Made by a program: the position numbers and the translations under genes
Notes under the pieces: model-generated
Told to the model about the DNA's origin: nothing
What the model saw: the letters and a program-made list of their open reading frames with translations, nothing else
Databases searched by the model: none
Part shown: positions 1 through 10,500 of the stretch, one piece after another
How positions within the stretch are numbered: position 1 is the stretch's first letter
Layout of the letters: every line of letters starts with the position of its first letter
Assembly: GCA_036345935.2 (NCBI GenBank)
Contig: JADWOT020000006.1
Span: forward strand, 22,007,091 to 22,071,090
Length of the DNA stretch: 64,000 bases
Source of the DNA: Taenia hydatigena
Taxonomy: Eukaryota; Platyhelminthes; Cestoda; Cyclophyllidea; Taeniidae
Reading direction: 5' to 3'

Positions 1-40
1 ATGAATAGGCAACTTTGTAAGTGTCTTCTTTTGTACTCAG

Positions 41-175
41 TTTGCGCGAAAAAGTGAAAGTGGTGAGCACTTCTCCTCATGACGATGGCTGTGTTGTCTC
101 CGTCACGGACAGTAGTGGTTCGAGGCAGGACAACATTGGAACAGAGCCGGAGTGCGCAGACGAAGTCGAGGCAAG
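41..175 (+). CDS. Internal exon of an unrecognised plus-strand gene (5' part lies left of the window)
   Basis: A pyrimidine-rich acceptor (TTCTTTTGTACTCAG) ends at 40 and a strong donor, GCAAG|GTAAGT, follows 175. Between them one frame is open, starting LREKVKVVSTSPHDDG and ending ECADEVEA plus two bases of a codon (phase 2). The exon at 654 starts with exactly the one base needed. The encoded stretch is hydrophilic and acidic, with no signal peptide, membrane segment or domain I know. A GTAAGT at 17-22 could end an earlier exon, but that would make a 24-nt intron, so I treat everything before 41 as intron. The splice signals and matched phase are seen. That this is a real gene is inference, and its function is unknown. 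Confidence 0.5.
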
Positions 176-653
176 GTAAGTTTGTGCACCTTTTGATCGG
201 CAACAGGGATGCGGTGATAGGTTCGTTGAGCTGTGTGTTGAGGTGGTCGGTGTGTGTGTGTGTGATTTGGGAAGCGCGACCTCTAACCAACTTAGTACAT
301 ATCGGCACTACACCCACTCTTAAAGGATTGGATGGGTGAGAAAGAGAGTCTGTGAAGTGCATTTGAAGTGTATCTCGAGTAGTATGTTGATTGTAATCCC
401 CTTTAGACTTTTCGAAAGGCCCTTTTAGTGTTGATCTTTGGAAATAGTTGGACCCTTTCCGACGCTGAGGCAGGGGCGATCGGTTGGGTGTAGTGCAAAT
501 CAACAAAATTAATGGAGTCTACTATCATTTAGCTTCTCCATGTCCCAGTCTATTTGGCAACATTTAGTGGCTTAATTCCTTATTGTGGCTTGTGCCACCC
601 CTGGGTGAAGACGAATGATTAACAACGTGTCAAATGTTTACTTTTGCACACAG

Positions 654-807
654 TTTGAATGACACAGAGAACATGGAAACGAGTTTTCCACAAGACGGAG
701 GCTTGATGGGTCCCATCAGTGGCGTTTGTAGTTCTGTGCAGGGCATCCATCAGACTGAGCTGAAAGCGATAAGCAGGCAAGTTTATGAGCCTTGTGTTGT
801 GTTTTGA
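654..807 (+). CDS. Probable terminal exon of the same unrecognised gene
   Basis: The acceptor ACTTTTGCACACAG ends at 653. The first base completes the split codon from the exon ending at 175, giving Ser. The frame then reads SLNDTENMETSFPQDGG and ends RQVYEPCVVF at a TGA (805-807). An AATAAA begins 13 bases after the stop, which suits a final exon with a very short 3' UTR. A weaker alternative is a donor after 780 (CAA|GTTTAT) leading to later exons. No domain is recognised. The 478-nt intron between the two exons carries a short GT run (about 250-264). Confidence 0.5.
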
Positions 808-819
808 GGGTGCGGGGAA

Positions 820-825
820 AATAAA
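820..825 (+). terminator. Poly(A) signal AATAAA
   Basis: Canonical hexamer just after the TGA at 805-807. It fits 3'-end formation for the gene at the left edge. About 300 bases follow before the RRM region, in which I see nothing else. Confidence 0.45.
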
Positions 826-1142
826 GCGATTTAGATGCTGTGAGTGGATGTGGTGTGATGAGGATGTGGCTTTGAATGCATCTTCTATAGTTGACATGTT
901 AACATACTGGATGTGAAATATGCTTGCAGAGGTTGGGAAAAAGCGTCTTTGAGTGAAGGGAATGCATAAATACACTTCAGGAGATTCTTATCTTTCTATT
1001 CCTTTCACTACATTTTTGATTTTTTAGTGTTTACTTAAGCCTGAAATATCGCTTATAGCTGCAGTTTATGCCTTGTCATTCCCATTAGGCAAGCGTTGGT
1101 GCGCTTAGCTAAAAAAGCATAAATTTATTTTCTTTTAATCTC

Positions 1143-2033
1143 ATGCTTTTTTATGTCCATTGTTTAGCAGTGATCTCTTTTTCCCACTTTTTAAACCTCA
1201 ACGCTTTCACTGGGAATCGAATTGGTCATCAGTTGATCGTTTATGGCCTTCCGTTCAGAATGGGTAAAAGAAGAATCCGAAAATTCTTCGGTCAGTTTAG
1301 AGCAGTTTCTGGGGTGAAGGTGAAAAATGCTACGCATAGAGCATTTGTAGACTTCTACAACTCAGAGGCATTTTAAAAGGTGGTAGAAGCAGCACCACCT
1401 GACGGTCGCGTATGGATGTAAGGAAGTGTTTACTCATCTTCTCACTATGCGCTGCAACCATTGGTTGTAGTTAAGATGTACATCTATTTATCTTTGTACG
1501 GCCTTATACTTAAACAATGCTTTGGCACAACATTAATTGTCACCACTCTCATGGAAATGAAGAACTTGGCTTCTGTACCTCATGCTTTGTGGTATATGAG
1601 TCAATGCATTAGTCAGCTTTGTTCTTAACGTCAACCTTAATGCACCTTCGTTGTGAGGAGGCAGACAAAGACATAGAATGTGTTGTTGATGTGCTTTTTC
1701 CAAAGCAGAAATATCACTCCGCCTTCCACTGCCGCACTACAACCGAGGGCAAAACTGTACGTAGGTGGGCAGCTGCAGCCAAACCACACGGAGAGTGGGT
1801 TGAGGCAGCACTTTGCTTAGTATGACAATGTCACCGAGTGCTGCATCGCACAGAAATACAGTGCAGGCAAGTCAACAGGATTCGGCTTCGTGACCTTTCG
1901 CAAGGTGAAACAAGCTGCTCTTGCACTGGTCGGCTGCCCATACCTCATCGATGGTGGTCCAGTGCACGTAAGACGCTTCCAGCTGAAGACAGGCAGGTGG
2001 GTTCAGAAAAGAGCAGAACTCATTCCTAGTTAG
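1143..2033 (+). pseudogene. Two-RRM RNA-binding protein gene with two nonsense codons
   Basis: Two RNA-recognition motifs of the hnRNP A/B, DAZAP and Musashi kind can be read in one frame. RRM1 has the RNP2-like LIVYGLP (from about 1231), a worn RNP1 (THRAFVDF) and the family ending KVVEAAPPDGRV. RRM2 has RNP2 KLYVGGQ (from 1752) and a good RNP1, STGFGFVTF, and the frame ends RAELIPS at TAG (2031-2033). An intron, 1418-1708 (donor AT|GTAAGG, acceptor CCAAAGCAG), joins them in phase, so this is not a processed copy. Inside each RRM a stop interrupts the frame: TAA at 1374-1376 before KVVEA, and TAG at 1818-1820 between HFA and YDNV. Both sit where the fold needs an ordinary residue. The true start is uncertain: 1143 is the first in-frame ATG, but its first residues look non-coding. 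Such proteins bind pre-mRNA or mRNA. This copy is probably dead unless the stops are read through or are sequencing errors. Confidence 0.7.
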
Positions 2034-2176
2034 CACTGCATTGTGGGTTTACTTCTGGTTTTGTAGCACCTTCGCTCTGTATATGCGTGCACACTGTGTT
2101 CTCAGCCTTTCGTTTAAAAGAGGGACGCATCGAGACAGACCAACATTGGGTCCTTGATGCTCTAGATTCCACACCT

Positions 2177-2182
2177 AATAAA
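2177..2182 (+). terminator. Poly(A) signal AATAAA of the RRM gene
   Basis: Canonical hexamer 143 bases after the TAG at 2031-2033, a normal 3' UTR length. With the retained intron it indicates that the broken RRM gene descends from a complete gene. Confidence 0.5.
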
Positions 2183-2269
2183 ATACGGTGCGCTGCCATC
2201 TTGCCCTCATGTTTGTAAAAATGCGAGTTTTGAGATGTTTTGTGACATCCAACAATAGACCAAATTTCT

Positions 2270-3110
2270 CTGCCAATTCGCTTCCCCATCTCTTACTTCT
2301 CTTCCTTTCCTCGCTCGAGACATCTCACCTGTCCCACACATCCGCTTCGTTCTACTGCGCTTCCTGGCACTTTGCCTCATGCATATAACATTTCACTACA
2401 TCCACTACCTAACCCTATTTCGACTTCATCATCCCATCGTCTGCGAATCCTTTACCTATTTTAGGCTTTCATTTCATCCTCCAATTCATCGTGCATTTTC
2501 TACACACTTGCCTCGTGCGTCACTACTATCCCATCTTCCTCCAACGCCTTTTCCTCATCCACCTAATCTCACTGCTACTGGTCCTCCCTTTACGAACTCT
2601 TTGCTGCCGTCTCTTCTCACTTCGCCAATTCACAGGACTCCATGTCTCCAGCACCGACATTCTCTTATTCACAATTTCGTGCCGATTATCATTGTCAGCT
2701 AATTCGGACTTCTCCTCTCTTTATTAGTCCAGTTCCACAACAGACTCCTCCATTGTTCCTCATTTGTGCAATCTCTGTCTCCTCACTCCTTCTATTCAAA
2801 CAGTCTCCACTCCATCGTTTGCGCACCTGTAGCATCACTGATCCACACTCACTTATTCACTCTCCTACTATTCTTCCTCCACAAACATTTTCACTGTCTG
2901 CGTCAACAGCCATTTCGCCCAACACTTTGCCAGCACTTCGTTTTACTTTACTTTTCATGCCGAATGTATCACCCTTGCGCTCTCGCCGATGCTGCACCTC
3001 AAATTCTTCTTCGTCTCCTTCCTTCTCATTCAAGTGCAGCACGATTTCACACGACGAAATTGTTTGCTCGTTTTCTTCATTCGCCGTGCACTAACTCATT
3101 GCTGCGAATT
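2270..3110. repeat. Long C/T-rich, G-poor tract
   Basis: For about 840 bases the plus strand is dominated by C and T, with G often only three to nine per 60 bases. There is no exact tandem period; runs such as CTTCCTCC and CACTC recur irregularly. Open frames here (for example 2766-3392) encode low-complexity Ser/His/Leu/Pro strings and look like a result of the skew, not genes. The tract starts soon after the RRM gene's poly(A) signal. It could be a decayed microsatellite or an intronic pyrimidine tract. Confidence 0.6.
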
Positions 3111-5299
3111 CAAAATCATCTTTTACATGAGATGCATATTCTTCCATATCTTCATTTACGTGTAACCATGGGTGACTTCATTTCCACTAACGCTTTGCAT
3201 TATGACTCCAAACAGTGCGTACTAGCTCTGGTCCTTCATTACACCCAACCACTACAGCACGTTGTGAGCGTCGGCAATTATGCATATCACCTCGCAGAAC
3301 ATAAGGCGATGGTGGCAGCAAATGTGCGCGATCAGAATCGGGTGACGGGATTTTGTGCCTTAGGTGCTAATGGGGTCAGTGCATTGCAGTAGAAGCAGCG
3401 AGCAATTAGAATGAAGTAAAGAACAACAGAGAGCGTATTAATCGCATGCATATGGGGGTTGGGAGTGGCCTCAGGAAAAATTTAGCATGACACATATCCC
3501 ATCGCAATTCTAGCATACCAGACAGTGCATTTTCGAATTTGTAAAATGTAACTGCTGTGCCTCTACATGCGAAATGCATTGGCGAATGTTCCTGACTTAT
3601 GCCCTTTCTGTTTGTCATTAGCAGCATGGCCAACTCTGCATGACGCAAGTGCTAACCACACTTCTTTCATCGAATTGGGCAGGAACTCAGTCCATCCACT
3701 AGAAATGATTTCAGAATCCCGACCTTGGAAACACTTTACCTTTCAACAAAAACCAAGAGAGAATTTACAGGCAAACCTCTGGTAGGCATCACGAATAATG
3801 CGACATCGTCATACACAGAGAACTTAATGAGGGAACTCTGCACGAACCAATCGCATACACATTAATTAGTAACGCTCGTCTCCGTCTCACAGCGCTGACA
3901 AGACCTCAATAGTGATGTGGCGGTGTGAGTAGGGTTGGAAGGCAAGAAAAGCAGCTTAAGACGGCAGAAGTGTCGGGAAGGAGGGTGGACCAGTTCTACG
4001 AAAATGTGGACAATGTTTTGCATTGCGAAGCAACCCAACCTCCACGTCGACCTGTGCATGCGCCTTTGATGTGCTTTCCTACTCCTACTGCTACTGCTTC
4101 AGCAATCCCACTGCATGAATTTGTTCACTTACATCTGATAACATCAGGTGGGTTTGGTGGATTAAGCGGTAAAACGGAAGCTGTGGTGTACTCGTAAAAG
4201 CACAAGCAAACCACGGTTTAGGGCTTGGGCTACTCCGCAACACCACAAGCTCTTCGGTTTGGCTCACACTGCGATCCGAACATTTGATCTCCGACCATGC
4301 CTCACTCTACCATTCGGTGCTGCAACAGCACTTTGTCACCAATGCAATGCAATGCAATGGACCACGCATGCCTTCACTTCACTTAGCATGTAATTCAGTA
4401 CATCTTGCCACATTGTGCCAGATGGTGAGATCAATTTGATCTTGTGCGATAAATGACGTGCAGACTCATAAAAAGGGTCTACTTGACTCGGTGAGGTAGG
4501 CATATTAGTCAACTCTTCTCGCTCCCTAGTCACTCGATGGTCTCTTGATTTAAGGCGTGTTAAGCTCCAACGCCACTACGCGGACGAGACTCACCACAGA
4601 AGTTGCGTGATGAAACAGTTCCAGACGAGGCCTCGTACCACACCAGTTGTTGTGAGTATACTTGATTCATAATCCTGTCTTATCAACGTTGATTTGTCCA
4701 CTCTCTCAACTTGCCGACCTACTGAGGTGACGGAGGTGACGTCACCATTTTACCAGCCATTTGACAGTGCCAGAGAATGATCCAGTAAATGATGGCTGGA
4801 TTTTTGCACAGAATGATGAAGCTAATGTTTGAACATTTCTAGTTATCGAAGCCTTGTGGTTGAGGAGAGTGATGAAATGCATGATCAGTGCAGTCAATGA
4901 TGGAAGGCACGATTCGGAAAGCAAGAAATTGCAAATTGGATGGTCAGTTGCAGTTGCTACCACTTGCCGCATAATTGAGTCACTTACAAAACGAAGCGTT
5001 AATAGTCGCAGAGGTGTGGAGGGAAAGCAAAAAGCAAGATTGGCAAACACCCTCGTCCAACATCCTATAACCAAGTTGACACCACTACTGCCTGCATCAC
5101 TCAATGTCTTCCAGTCGTCGCACTTCTTCATCAGATGCTTTCACTCATTCATGGAAGTCCCATCAACTCCTCTTCCCACTCTGCCGACTCGTACCGCATA
5201 TTCACTACTGCATCACTAAGCCATCACACTCCACGCATCGTAGGCCTCCTCATTCCGCAAACACTCGCATCCGCATTTCCTTTCCTTACGTGCATCGCG
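3111..5299. other. No confident gene
   Basis: Several short open frames occur, such as a plus-strand frame around 3940-4060 reading QLKTAEVSGRRVDQFYE, and one at 4497-4650 that runs into a donor-like GTT|GTGAGTA. None has matched splice sites on both sides. A short (AATGC)n run lies at about 4341-4358. I see no RNA gene or mobile element. Confidence 0.4.
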
Positions 5300-5457
5300 A
5301 TGTCTACTGTTCTGCAGATAGTGATGCGCACAAGTGAGATGGAGGAGAAGACTCTGCCATATTTGGTTGATGCAGAGTGGACATTCTCTCGGTTTGAGCG
5401 AGGCCCGAGTTCATCCGAATTGTTGGTCGAAGTGAAGGATGGTCATGCGAACGCAGG
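5300..5457 (+). CDS. Possible coding exon, unrecognised protein
   Basis: From the ATG at 5300 the frame reads MSTVLQIVMRTSEMEEK and continues through LPYLVDAEWTFSRFERG to GHANAG. There it meets a near-perfect donor, GCAGG|GTAAGT, in phase 2. The composition resembles ordinary globular protein. Alternatively the exon starts after the acceptor TGTTCTGCAG at 5317. The next candidate exon (5688) begins in the matching phase. No domain is recognised and there is no signal peptide. Confidence 0.35.
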
Positions 5458-5687
5458 GTAAGTAGATATTTGGAGATGAAATGGCACGTAGCAACTGCCT
5501 ATGCGAACTTTGTGCTAGCACACATGAAGTCAAGTTTGTCAGCTCAATTGACAGGTTGCTCCAACACCAGTGCAACAAACGGATTCGATGATGCAGACTC
5601 AATCATGCTAATCTATATACGTCGACCAAGGTGGAATGGAGAATGGGTGAAATACGGATTGCTCACTTGGTAGTGTAGGTGATTCAG

Positions 5688-5829
5688 TCCGCAGTCTACG
5701 GTGTGCAGTCTCCGAACTGCGCGATCGTGTGTCATTAGGGTTTTGTCGGCACCCACTACAAATCAGTCAGGAGGTGCACTGACATTTGTATCCCACCGAC
5801 TCAGGTTCTGCGGCATATTATTGTTAGTG
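5688..5829 (+). CDS. Possible second exon of the 5300 gene
   Basis: The acceptor GTAGGTGATTCAG ends at 5687. One base completes the codon split at 5457. The frame then runs 47 codons (PQSTVCSLRTARS ... RFCGILLLV) to a strong donor, GTG|GTAAGT, after 5829, in phase 0. The end is hydrophobic and could become a membrane segment with the next exon. That exon is not identified; a short candidate after TATTGTAG near 5972 gives only nine codons. Phase agreement alone has a one-in-three chance of being accidental, so this is tentative. Confidence 0.3.
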
Positions 5830-6269
5830 GTAAGTGAGTGTGTGAAGGCTTGTACGATGGCAGGGGCAGTGAATGCAAATAATCCACATGCATTTCATTA
5901 AATTCACTTAACAATATATGTGGACCTCGTGAGACTCCATTGTTTGCTGCAATACTGTGCCAAATATTGTAGCACGTGAGGTGGTGCAGTATACTGGGTT
6001 AAAAATTGAATGATCAGAGATGAAATAGGCAGTGGTAGGCACTGCAATTAATTGGCGAGCAAAACTGCTTCTTCGTTCTTGAGATTCTTTGAGCCACGTA
6101 GTCTCGCACTACACACTCATACTACTGCAAGCAACCACACCCACACTAGCCCACTAAAACCAATGAAAGGAATGATTTGAGCTTTGACATACTCAAGCAT
6201 AAGTCGACTTCAACCTCTTTAAGCCGCCTACAATGTGATGAAGAACCAATAGAAGCGTGCTGCAAGACA
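5830..6269. other. No confident gene
   Basis: Between the possible exon ending at 5829 and the TATA box at 6270 I see only short frames and no repeat. The final part is presumably the upstream regulatory region of the repeat-protein gene at 6316. Confidence 0.4.
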
Positions 6270-6277
6270 TATATAAA
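6270..6277 (+). promoter_or_regulatory. TATA box (TATATAAA) of the His/Asp-rich repeat gene
   Basis: A consensus TATA element 46 bases before the ATG at 6316 implies a very short 5' leader. The same spacing occurs at the paralogous gene ending at 20832 and at the gene starting at 30899. Confidence 0.6.
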
Positions 6278-6315
6278 CATGTGATTACATCGACGCGAAT
6301 GGCTTAAAGAAGCTG

Positions 6316-7428
6316 ATGACAAGGAGAAATTTCGCGGCTCTCTTGTTAGCACTGCTAGTAGTAGCAGCATTATTGTCGCAAAGAGCAAAGGTACAAAGTA
6401 ACGCTCAGCAAAAAAGTGGTTTAAAAGAACAATGTAACAAAGGTGATCAAAATGCACAGTGCATGCCTCAGACAGGAAATGAACTTCAAGAAAAACATCA
6501 CAAAATTAATCCAAATGCACCGGGTGTGCCTCCAGCCAAACAAGGACCTCAAGACGAACAGCACGAAGTTGATCCAAATGCACCAGTTGTGCCTCCAGCC
6601 AAACAAGAACCTCAAGACGAACATCACGACGAACATGAACCTCAAGGCAAACATCACGATTTTGATCCAAACGCACCGGATGTGCCTTTAGACAAACAGG
6701 GACCTCAAGACGAACATCAAGATGTTGATTTAAATGCACCGGATGTGCAACCAGCTAAACAAGGACCTCAAGACGGACAGCACATAGTTGATCCAAATGC
6801 ACCAGTTGTGCCTCCAGCCAAACAAGGACCTCAAGACGAACATCACGACGAACATGAACCTCAAGGCAAACATCACGATTTTGATCCAAACGCACCGGAT
6901 GTGCCTTTAGACAAACAGGGACCTCAAGACGAACATCAAGATGTCGATTTAAATGCACCGGATGTGCAACCAGCTAAACAAGGACCTCAAGACGGACAGC
7001 ACATAGTTGATCCAAATGCACCAGTTGTGCCTCCAGCCAAACAAGGACCTCAAGACGAACATCACGACGAACATGAACCTCAAGGCAAACATCACGATTT
7101 TGATCCAAACGCACCGGATGTGCCTTTAGACAAACAGGGACCTCAAGACGAACATCAAGATGTCGATTTAAATGCACCGGATGTGCAACCAGCTAAACAA
7201 GGACCTCAAGACGAAAATCAAGGAGTTGGTGCAAACGCACAGGGTGTGCCTCCAGCCAAACCAGGACCTCAAGACGAACATCACGAAGTTGGTCCCAATG
7301 CACCGGATGTGCTTTTAGCCAAACAAGGACCTCAAGGCAAACATCACGATGTTGATCCAAATGCACCAAATGTGCCTCCAGCTAAACAAAGACCTCAAGG
7401 CAAACATCACGAATTTGGTCCAAATTAA
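6316..7428 (+). CDS. Secreted His/Asp/Pro-rich tandem-repeat protein, frame stopped early
   Basis: An intronless frame of 370 codons opens with a clear signal peptide (MTRRNFAALLLALLVVAALL, then SQRAKVQS). After a short region with its only two cysteines, the rest is a degenerate repeat of about 21 residues around NAPxVPPAKQGPQDExH, interleaved with a His-rich spacer (DEHHDEHEPQGKHHDF). These group into 73-residue units, present three times. The protein is strongly acidic and His-rich, so metal binding is conceivable but only inferred. The frame stops at TAA 7426-7428 within a repeat that plainly continues: PDVPPNKQGSQE, a second TAA at 7465, then a hydrophobic GPI-type tail ending at 7596. 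As written the product would be secreted, not anchored. No known family is recognised. The probable role is surface or secreted material at a host or environmental interface. Confidence 0.8.
   Translation: MTRRNFAALLLALLVVAALLSQRAKVQSNAQQKSGLKEQCNKGDQNAQCMPQTGNELQEKHHKINPNAPGVPPAKQGPQDEQHEVDPNAPVVPPAKQEPQDEHHDEHEPQGKHHDFDPNAPDVPLDKQGPQDEHQDVDLNAPDVQPAKQGPQDGQHIVDPNAPVVPPAKQGPQDEHHDEHEPQGKHHDFDPNAPDVPLDKQGPQDEHQDVDLNAPDVQPAKQGPQDGQHIVDPNAPVVPPAKQGPQDEHHDEHEPQGKHHDFDPNAPDVPLDKQGPQDEHQDVDLNAPDVQPAKQGPQDENQGVGANAQGVPPAKPGPQDEHHEVGPNAPDVLLAKQGPQGKHHDVDPNAPNVPPAKQRPQGKHHEFGPN
6571..7227 (+). repeat. 219-bp higher-order tandem repeat, three copies
   Basis: Units begin at 6571, 6790 and 7009 with GATCCAAATGCACCAG. 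Each encodes 73 residues made of a 31-residue His-rich block and two 21-residue blocks. The first two copies are nearly identical at the DNA level; the third diverges near its end. The period is a multiple of three, so copy-number changes keep the frame and false open frames appear on the opposite strand. Near-identity suggests recent amplification or gene conversion. Confidence 0.9.
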
Positions 7429-7596
7429 CCGGATGTGCCTCCAAACAAACAAGGATCTCAAGAATAACAGGGCAATGATGATGATCCTAGTGACCAGCAA
7501 CCAATACCATCAACGTCTCATGCTCATACGCTTGCATCATTTCTTCCCTTAATTCCTCCCACACTCTTCCTCCTCTACCCTGCTACGCATGCTTAA
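7429..7596 (+). pseudogene. Severed C-terminal part of the 6316 gene with a GPI-anchor-like tail
   Basis: Continuing the 6316 frame past TAA 7426-7428 gives PDVPPNKQGSQE, a second TAA (7465-7467), then QGNDDDPSDQQPIPSTS and a hydrophobic end, TLASFLPLIPPTLFLLY then PATHA, at TAA 7594-7596. The tail aligns without gaps to the end of the gene at 20832-19111: TL, two prolines and TLFLLY coincide, and both stop three residues later after HA. This frame was therefore coding in an ancestor and may still be, through readthrough or in other alleles. The hydrophilic spacer plus short hydrophobic end with no charged residue after it is typical of GPI-attachment signals. The anchor itself is inference. 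Confidence 0.65.
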
Positions 7597-10500
7597 CTTC
7601 CACATAATCAACATATTCACTTTTACTTCGATTACTTGTCTTCCAACCACCTGCTCAATAATACATTCTAGGAACTACTCCCTCTACTCCTACAATGGTG
7701 GGTGTTGGGGTGGGAATTAGGGCTCCACTTGTGGTTCGCTTTTAATTCCACTGACTGAGTTTGTTAAGCGACGTGTCCATGCTTGTATCTGTAGCACACT
7801 ACACTATCGCTTCATTGTCACTTCCCCTACCTGATACTCTGTCTGTCGTTTTGGTGAATGTCTTCACGAATTCATGGGATGCACGCATCGGTAGTGTGGC
7901 AGGTCATGGCAGAATAAGGCTGGGAATAAACAAGTTCAACCATGTGTTGCAGAAAGCGCATCATAGACAGTAGTTGTAAGCATATTAGAATGACCACAGC
8001 ATGGAGGATTGCGAGAGTGTGTGTAGGATGCGTATTAACAGCAGAGGTGGAAGGCTGATTCGTCCGCATGAGGCATTGCGGAATGGCTAAATGATTCGCC
8101 CACTTCATGCATCATCAATTCTCAAAGCAATGTAAAACACAACTGCTCATTTTAAGCCAGCATTTGAGAGAACTCGCCAAACACCTCAGCAAGCGCATTC
8201 AGCACCATCATCAACGAAGTTCTCAGATCGTAACCAAATGCATAGGTGTTGAATTCACGCCATGTGGCTTCACAGATGATAACGACGTATTGCTTTATGC
8301 TTGCCATTGCCCACCTGTCAATTGCACGGCAAATGAAACATCGAAGTGCTTCTTTGGGCGTGCTCGTCAATGGACAGTTTGGCGGTAGAAGTTGGTGAAA
8401 ATATTTGCTGTTTCTTTGTGGTGTGACACAAAATGTCAAGCAATCTAAAGTTGCCGGTGAGGATATCTGTGCCATGACGTGTCGATTGTAATCGGTTTGT
8501 GCTCTAGTCAAGCCTTGCATCCAGTTTAATCAAGTGCGCAACACATAGCGTCAAACCTCTATGACGACCCGTGGGAACGGTGGAGTGGATGAGGACAGGT
8601 GTGCTTTGGACACCGTTCAATGCTGCAAAAACAGCGTCCTAATGCTGTGTTCTTGGGCTAGTCATTGATGGTGCAGTGCTACTCCCACTCTAGGTGAAAT
8701 AGGTGCACAGAAAATTCGATTTGGGTTATTGGGACTCAGCTACTGCGTTGTTATGCCTTCAACGAGAAGATGTGCAAGATGCCGTGCGTCTGGATTTCAC
8801 TTCATCTCACTCCATGCAAACAACTACCCACTATTACAGAATGTCGATATCATTGCCCAAGTAGATTCGTGTGCAATATTTTAGGCAAGTATTGAATGTA
8901 TTACGAGAGCACGATTGTGAGTTGCCTTGACTTCTACTACTGCACAGCATTTGGTCTGCTGTGTGGAGATCCAGTGGAGAGGAGGGTTGATGGATGTGCG
9001 AGACCACGGCTGCACTGCGACGTACAACCTCAGAGACACATCCTTGTTTCGTGTCTAGAAACACGAATAACACACATGTGAATGTGCATTCCAGTTCTCC
9101 GCCAACAATTTGGTGGTGGTGATGGTGGTGGTTGCTGGCATGACTGCACTGATGCATCCCAATTTGCCCCCATAACGTCATACCACACTGCTTCTCACTG
9201 CTTGACACTTCTGTGCTTAGGTGAAGCCTTGTCTCTATCTCTAAACTAATCGGGCGATAGAAATGCTGAGAATTGATGTTGTACTTGCAATTTGCATTTG
9301 TGCAGTCCGGGTCAAGACCAACCCCCAACAACCACGTGTTGGATGTGCAATGCATGATGGGCGAAAGTGCGACCACTCGGAATGTGCTCTAGGTAGGCCA
9401 TAATTGCACCCTTCGACAAAGCAAATGAAGGACAAAGACTGCGTAGTAATTATGATTGAGGAATTTGACAATTTGTGTGCGCACTCGCTACGGCATCCAC
9501 GCACTCCACTTCGATCTCGAAGCACATTCCCATCACCACACCCAAAATCAAATGTAACGGTGGACGACTGCAGCGCGTTGTAAGTGTCAGTGTGCATTTC
9601 CGCATCGCCTGTGCAACAAATTGCACCACAACAGAACGATGACAATCGACTGTGAATGCAGCGGATAATGAAACATCCACTTTCCATCTTGTGGTAGATG
9701 GATCTGTTATGCAGTCATGAGCAAGTTGTCGGTTAGCTTGCATCAACACTTCAAAAAACAGAGAGATTGTTGCATCTCTACCTGACTGAATATGGCTAAG
9801 AGCTTAAGGAACCAACAATCACTTCTGATGTTGTGTGGTCATGAGTGGTGGTGGTTAGCTCTACCTACAATCACACCATGGAATGGCTTTGGAGGACTGA
9901 CTTATCGATGACAGGATCAGACATGAGAGCCACATCAATCGGGTGTGGTACCATACACGCTGGCATGTGTGGGTGCACACAGGCACTTGTAGAATCATCT
10001 TTTGCGACCATGGGCACAGTCAGTGCAGTCTACTTGTCGTAAATTCCATTTCTTCCTACATTATGTGCATAGTCCATGTTTTAGTCAGAAGTCACTTGAT
10101 AAGTAGAAGGATGGTAAAGCTGATAGTTACGTAGTGCGTTCTCCTGCGGTCTCAGACACCATGATTTCGTCTTTAGTACCTCATCGTTCGATTCGCAACT
10201 GGTATGTGAAAATAGAAGAGTGAGTTTTACAGCTCTTCTATGCCAAAAGTAATAGAGAGAAGCATGCAAATGTATTAATTTTTTCAAAATACAAATGGCG
10301 GTTAATTTCTACTGGCTGCGAAAACGAAGCTGCCTACTAATATTAGTAAACGAGATTACGTGGTTAATCCAACTTAAAAGTAGTTGTGTTGACGGGTCGA
10401 AACGCGAGAATTCTTTTACTATGATGGCTTAAAAAGTAGTATCCAATTAAATGTAGAAAGAAGCAGCTTTTGAATAAGATGGCTGCATGCGTATGGAAAG

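Noticed and set aside
17..40. A 24-nt intron (GTAAGT...CTCAG) at the left edge
   Set aside because: Too short for normal splicing, and the upstream frame meets a stop. The acceptor at 40 more likely belongs to an intron starting outside the window.
2379..3392. Overlapping plus-strand ORFs of 100-208 codons
   Set aside because: Low-complexity strings from a C/T-rich tract; low G makes stop codons rare. No motif or splice context.
1374..7467. Nuclear genetic-code change (TAA/TAG read as Gln), as in ciliates
   Set aside because: The intact paralogue at 19111 and the full-length 6316 frame both end at TAA at the same aligned place, and the RRM frame ends at TAG. Long introns and a RhoGEF indicate an animal. 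Separate nonsense mutations are simpler.
6421..7552. Minus-strand and out-of-frame ORFs over the 219-bp repeat
   Set aside because: Same cause: repeated codons leave other frames open. The plus frame with signal peptide is the real one.
8834..9376. 180-codon minus-strand ORF with six histidines
   Set aside because: First codon is GTG; an ATG start gives 173 residues. The His run comes from a GGT/GAT microsatellite. One frame of this length is expected by chance in this much sequence.
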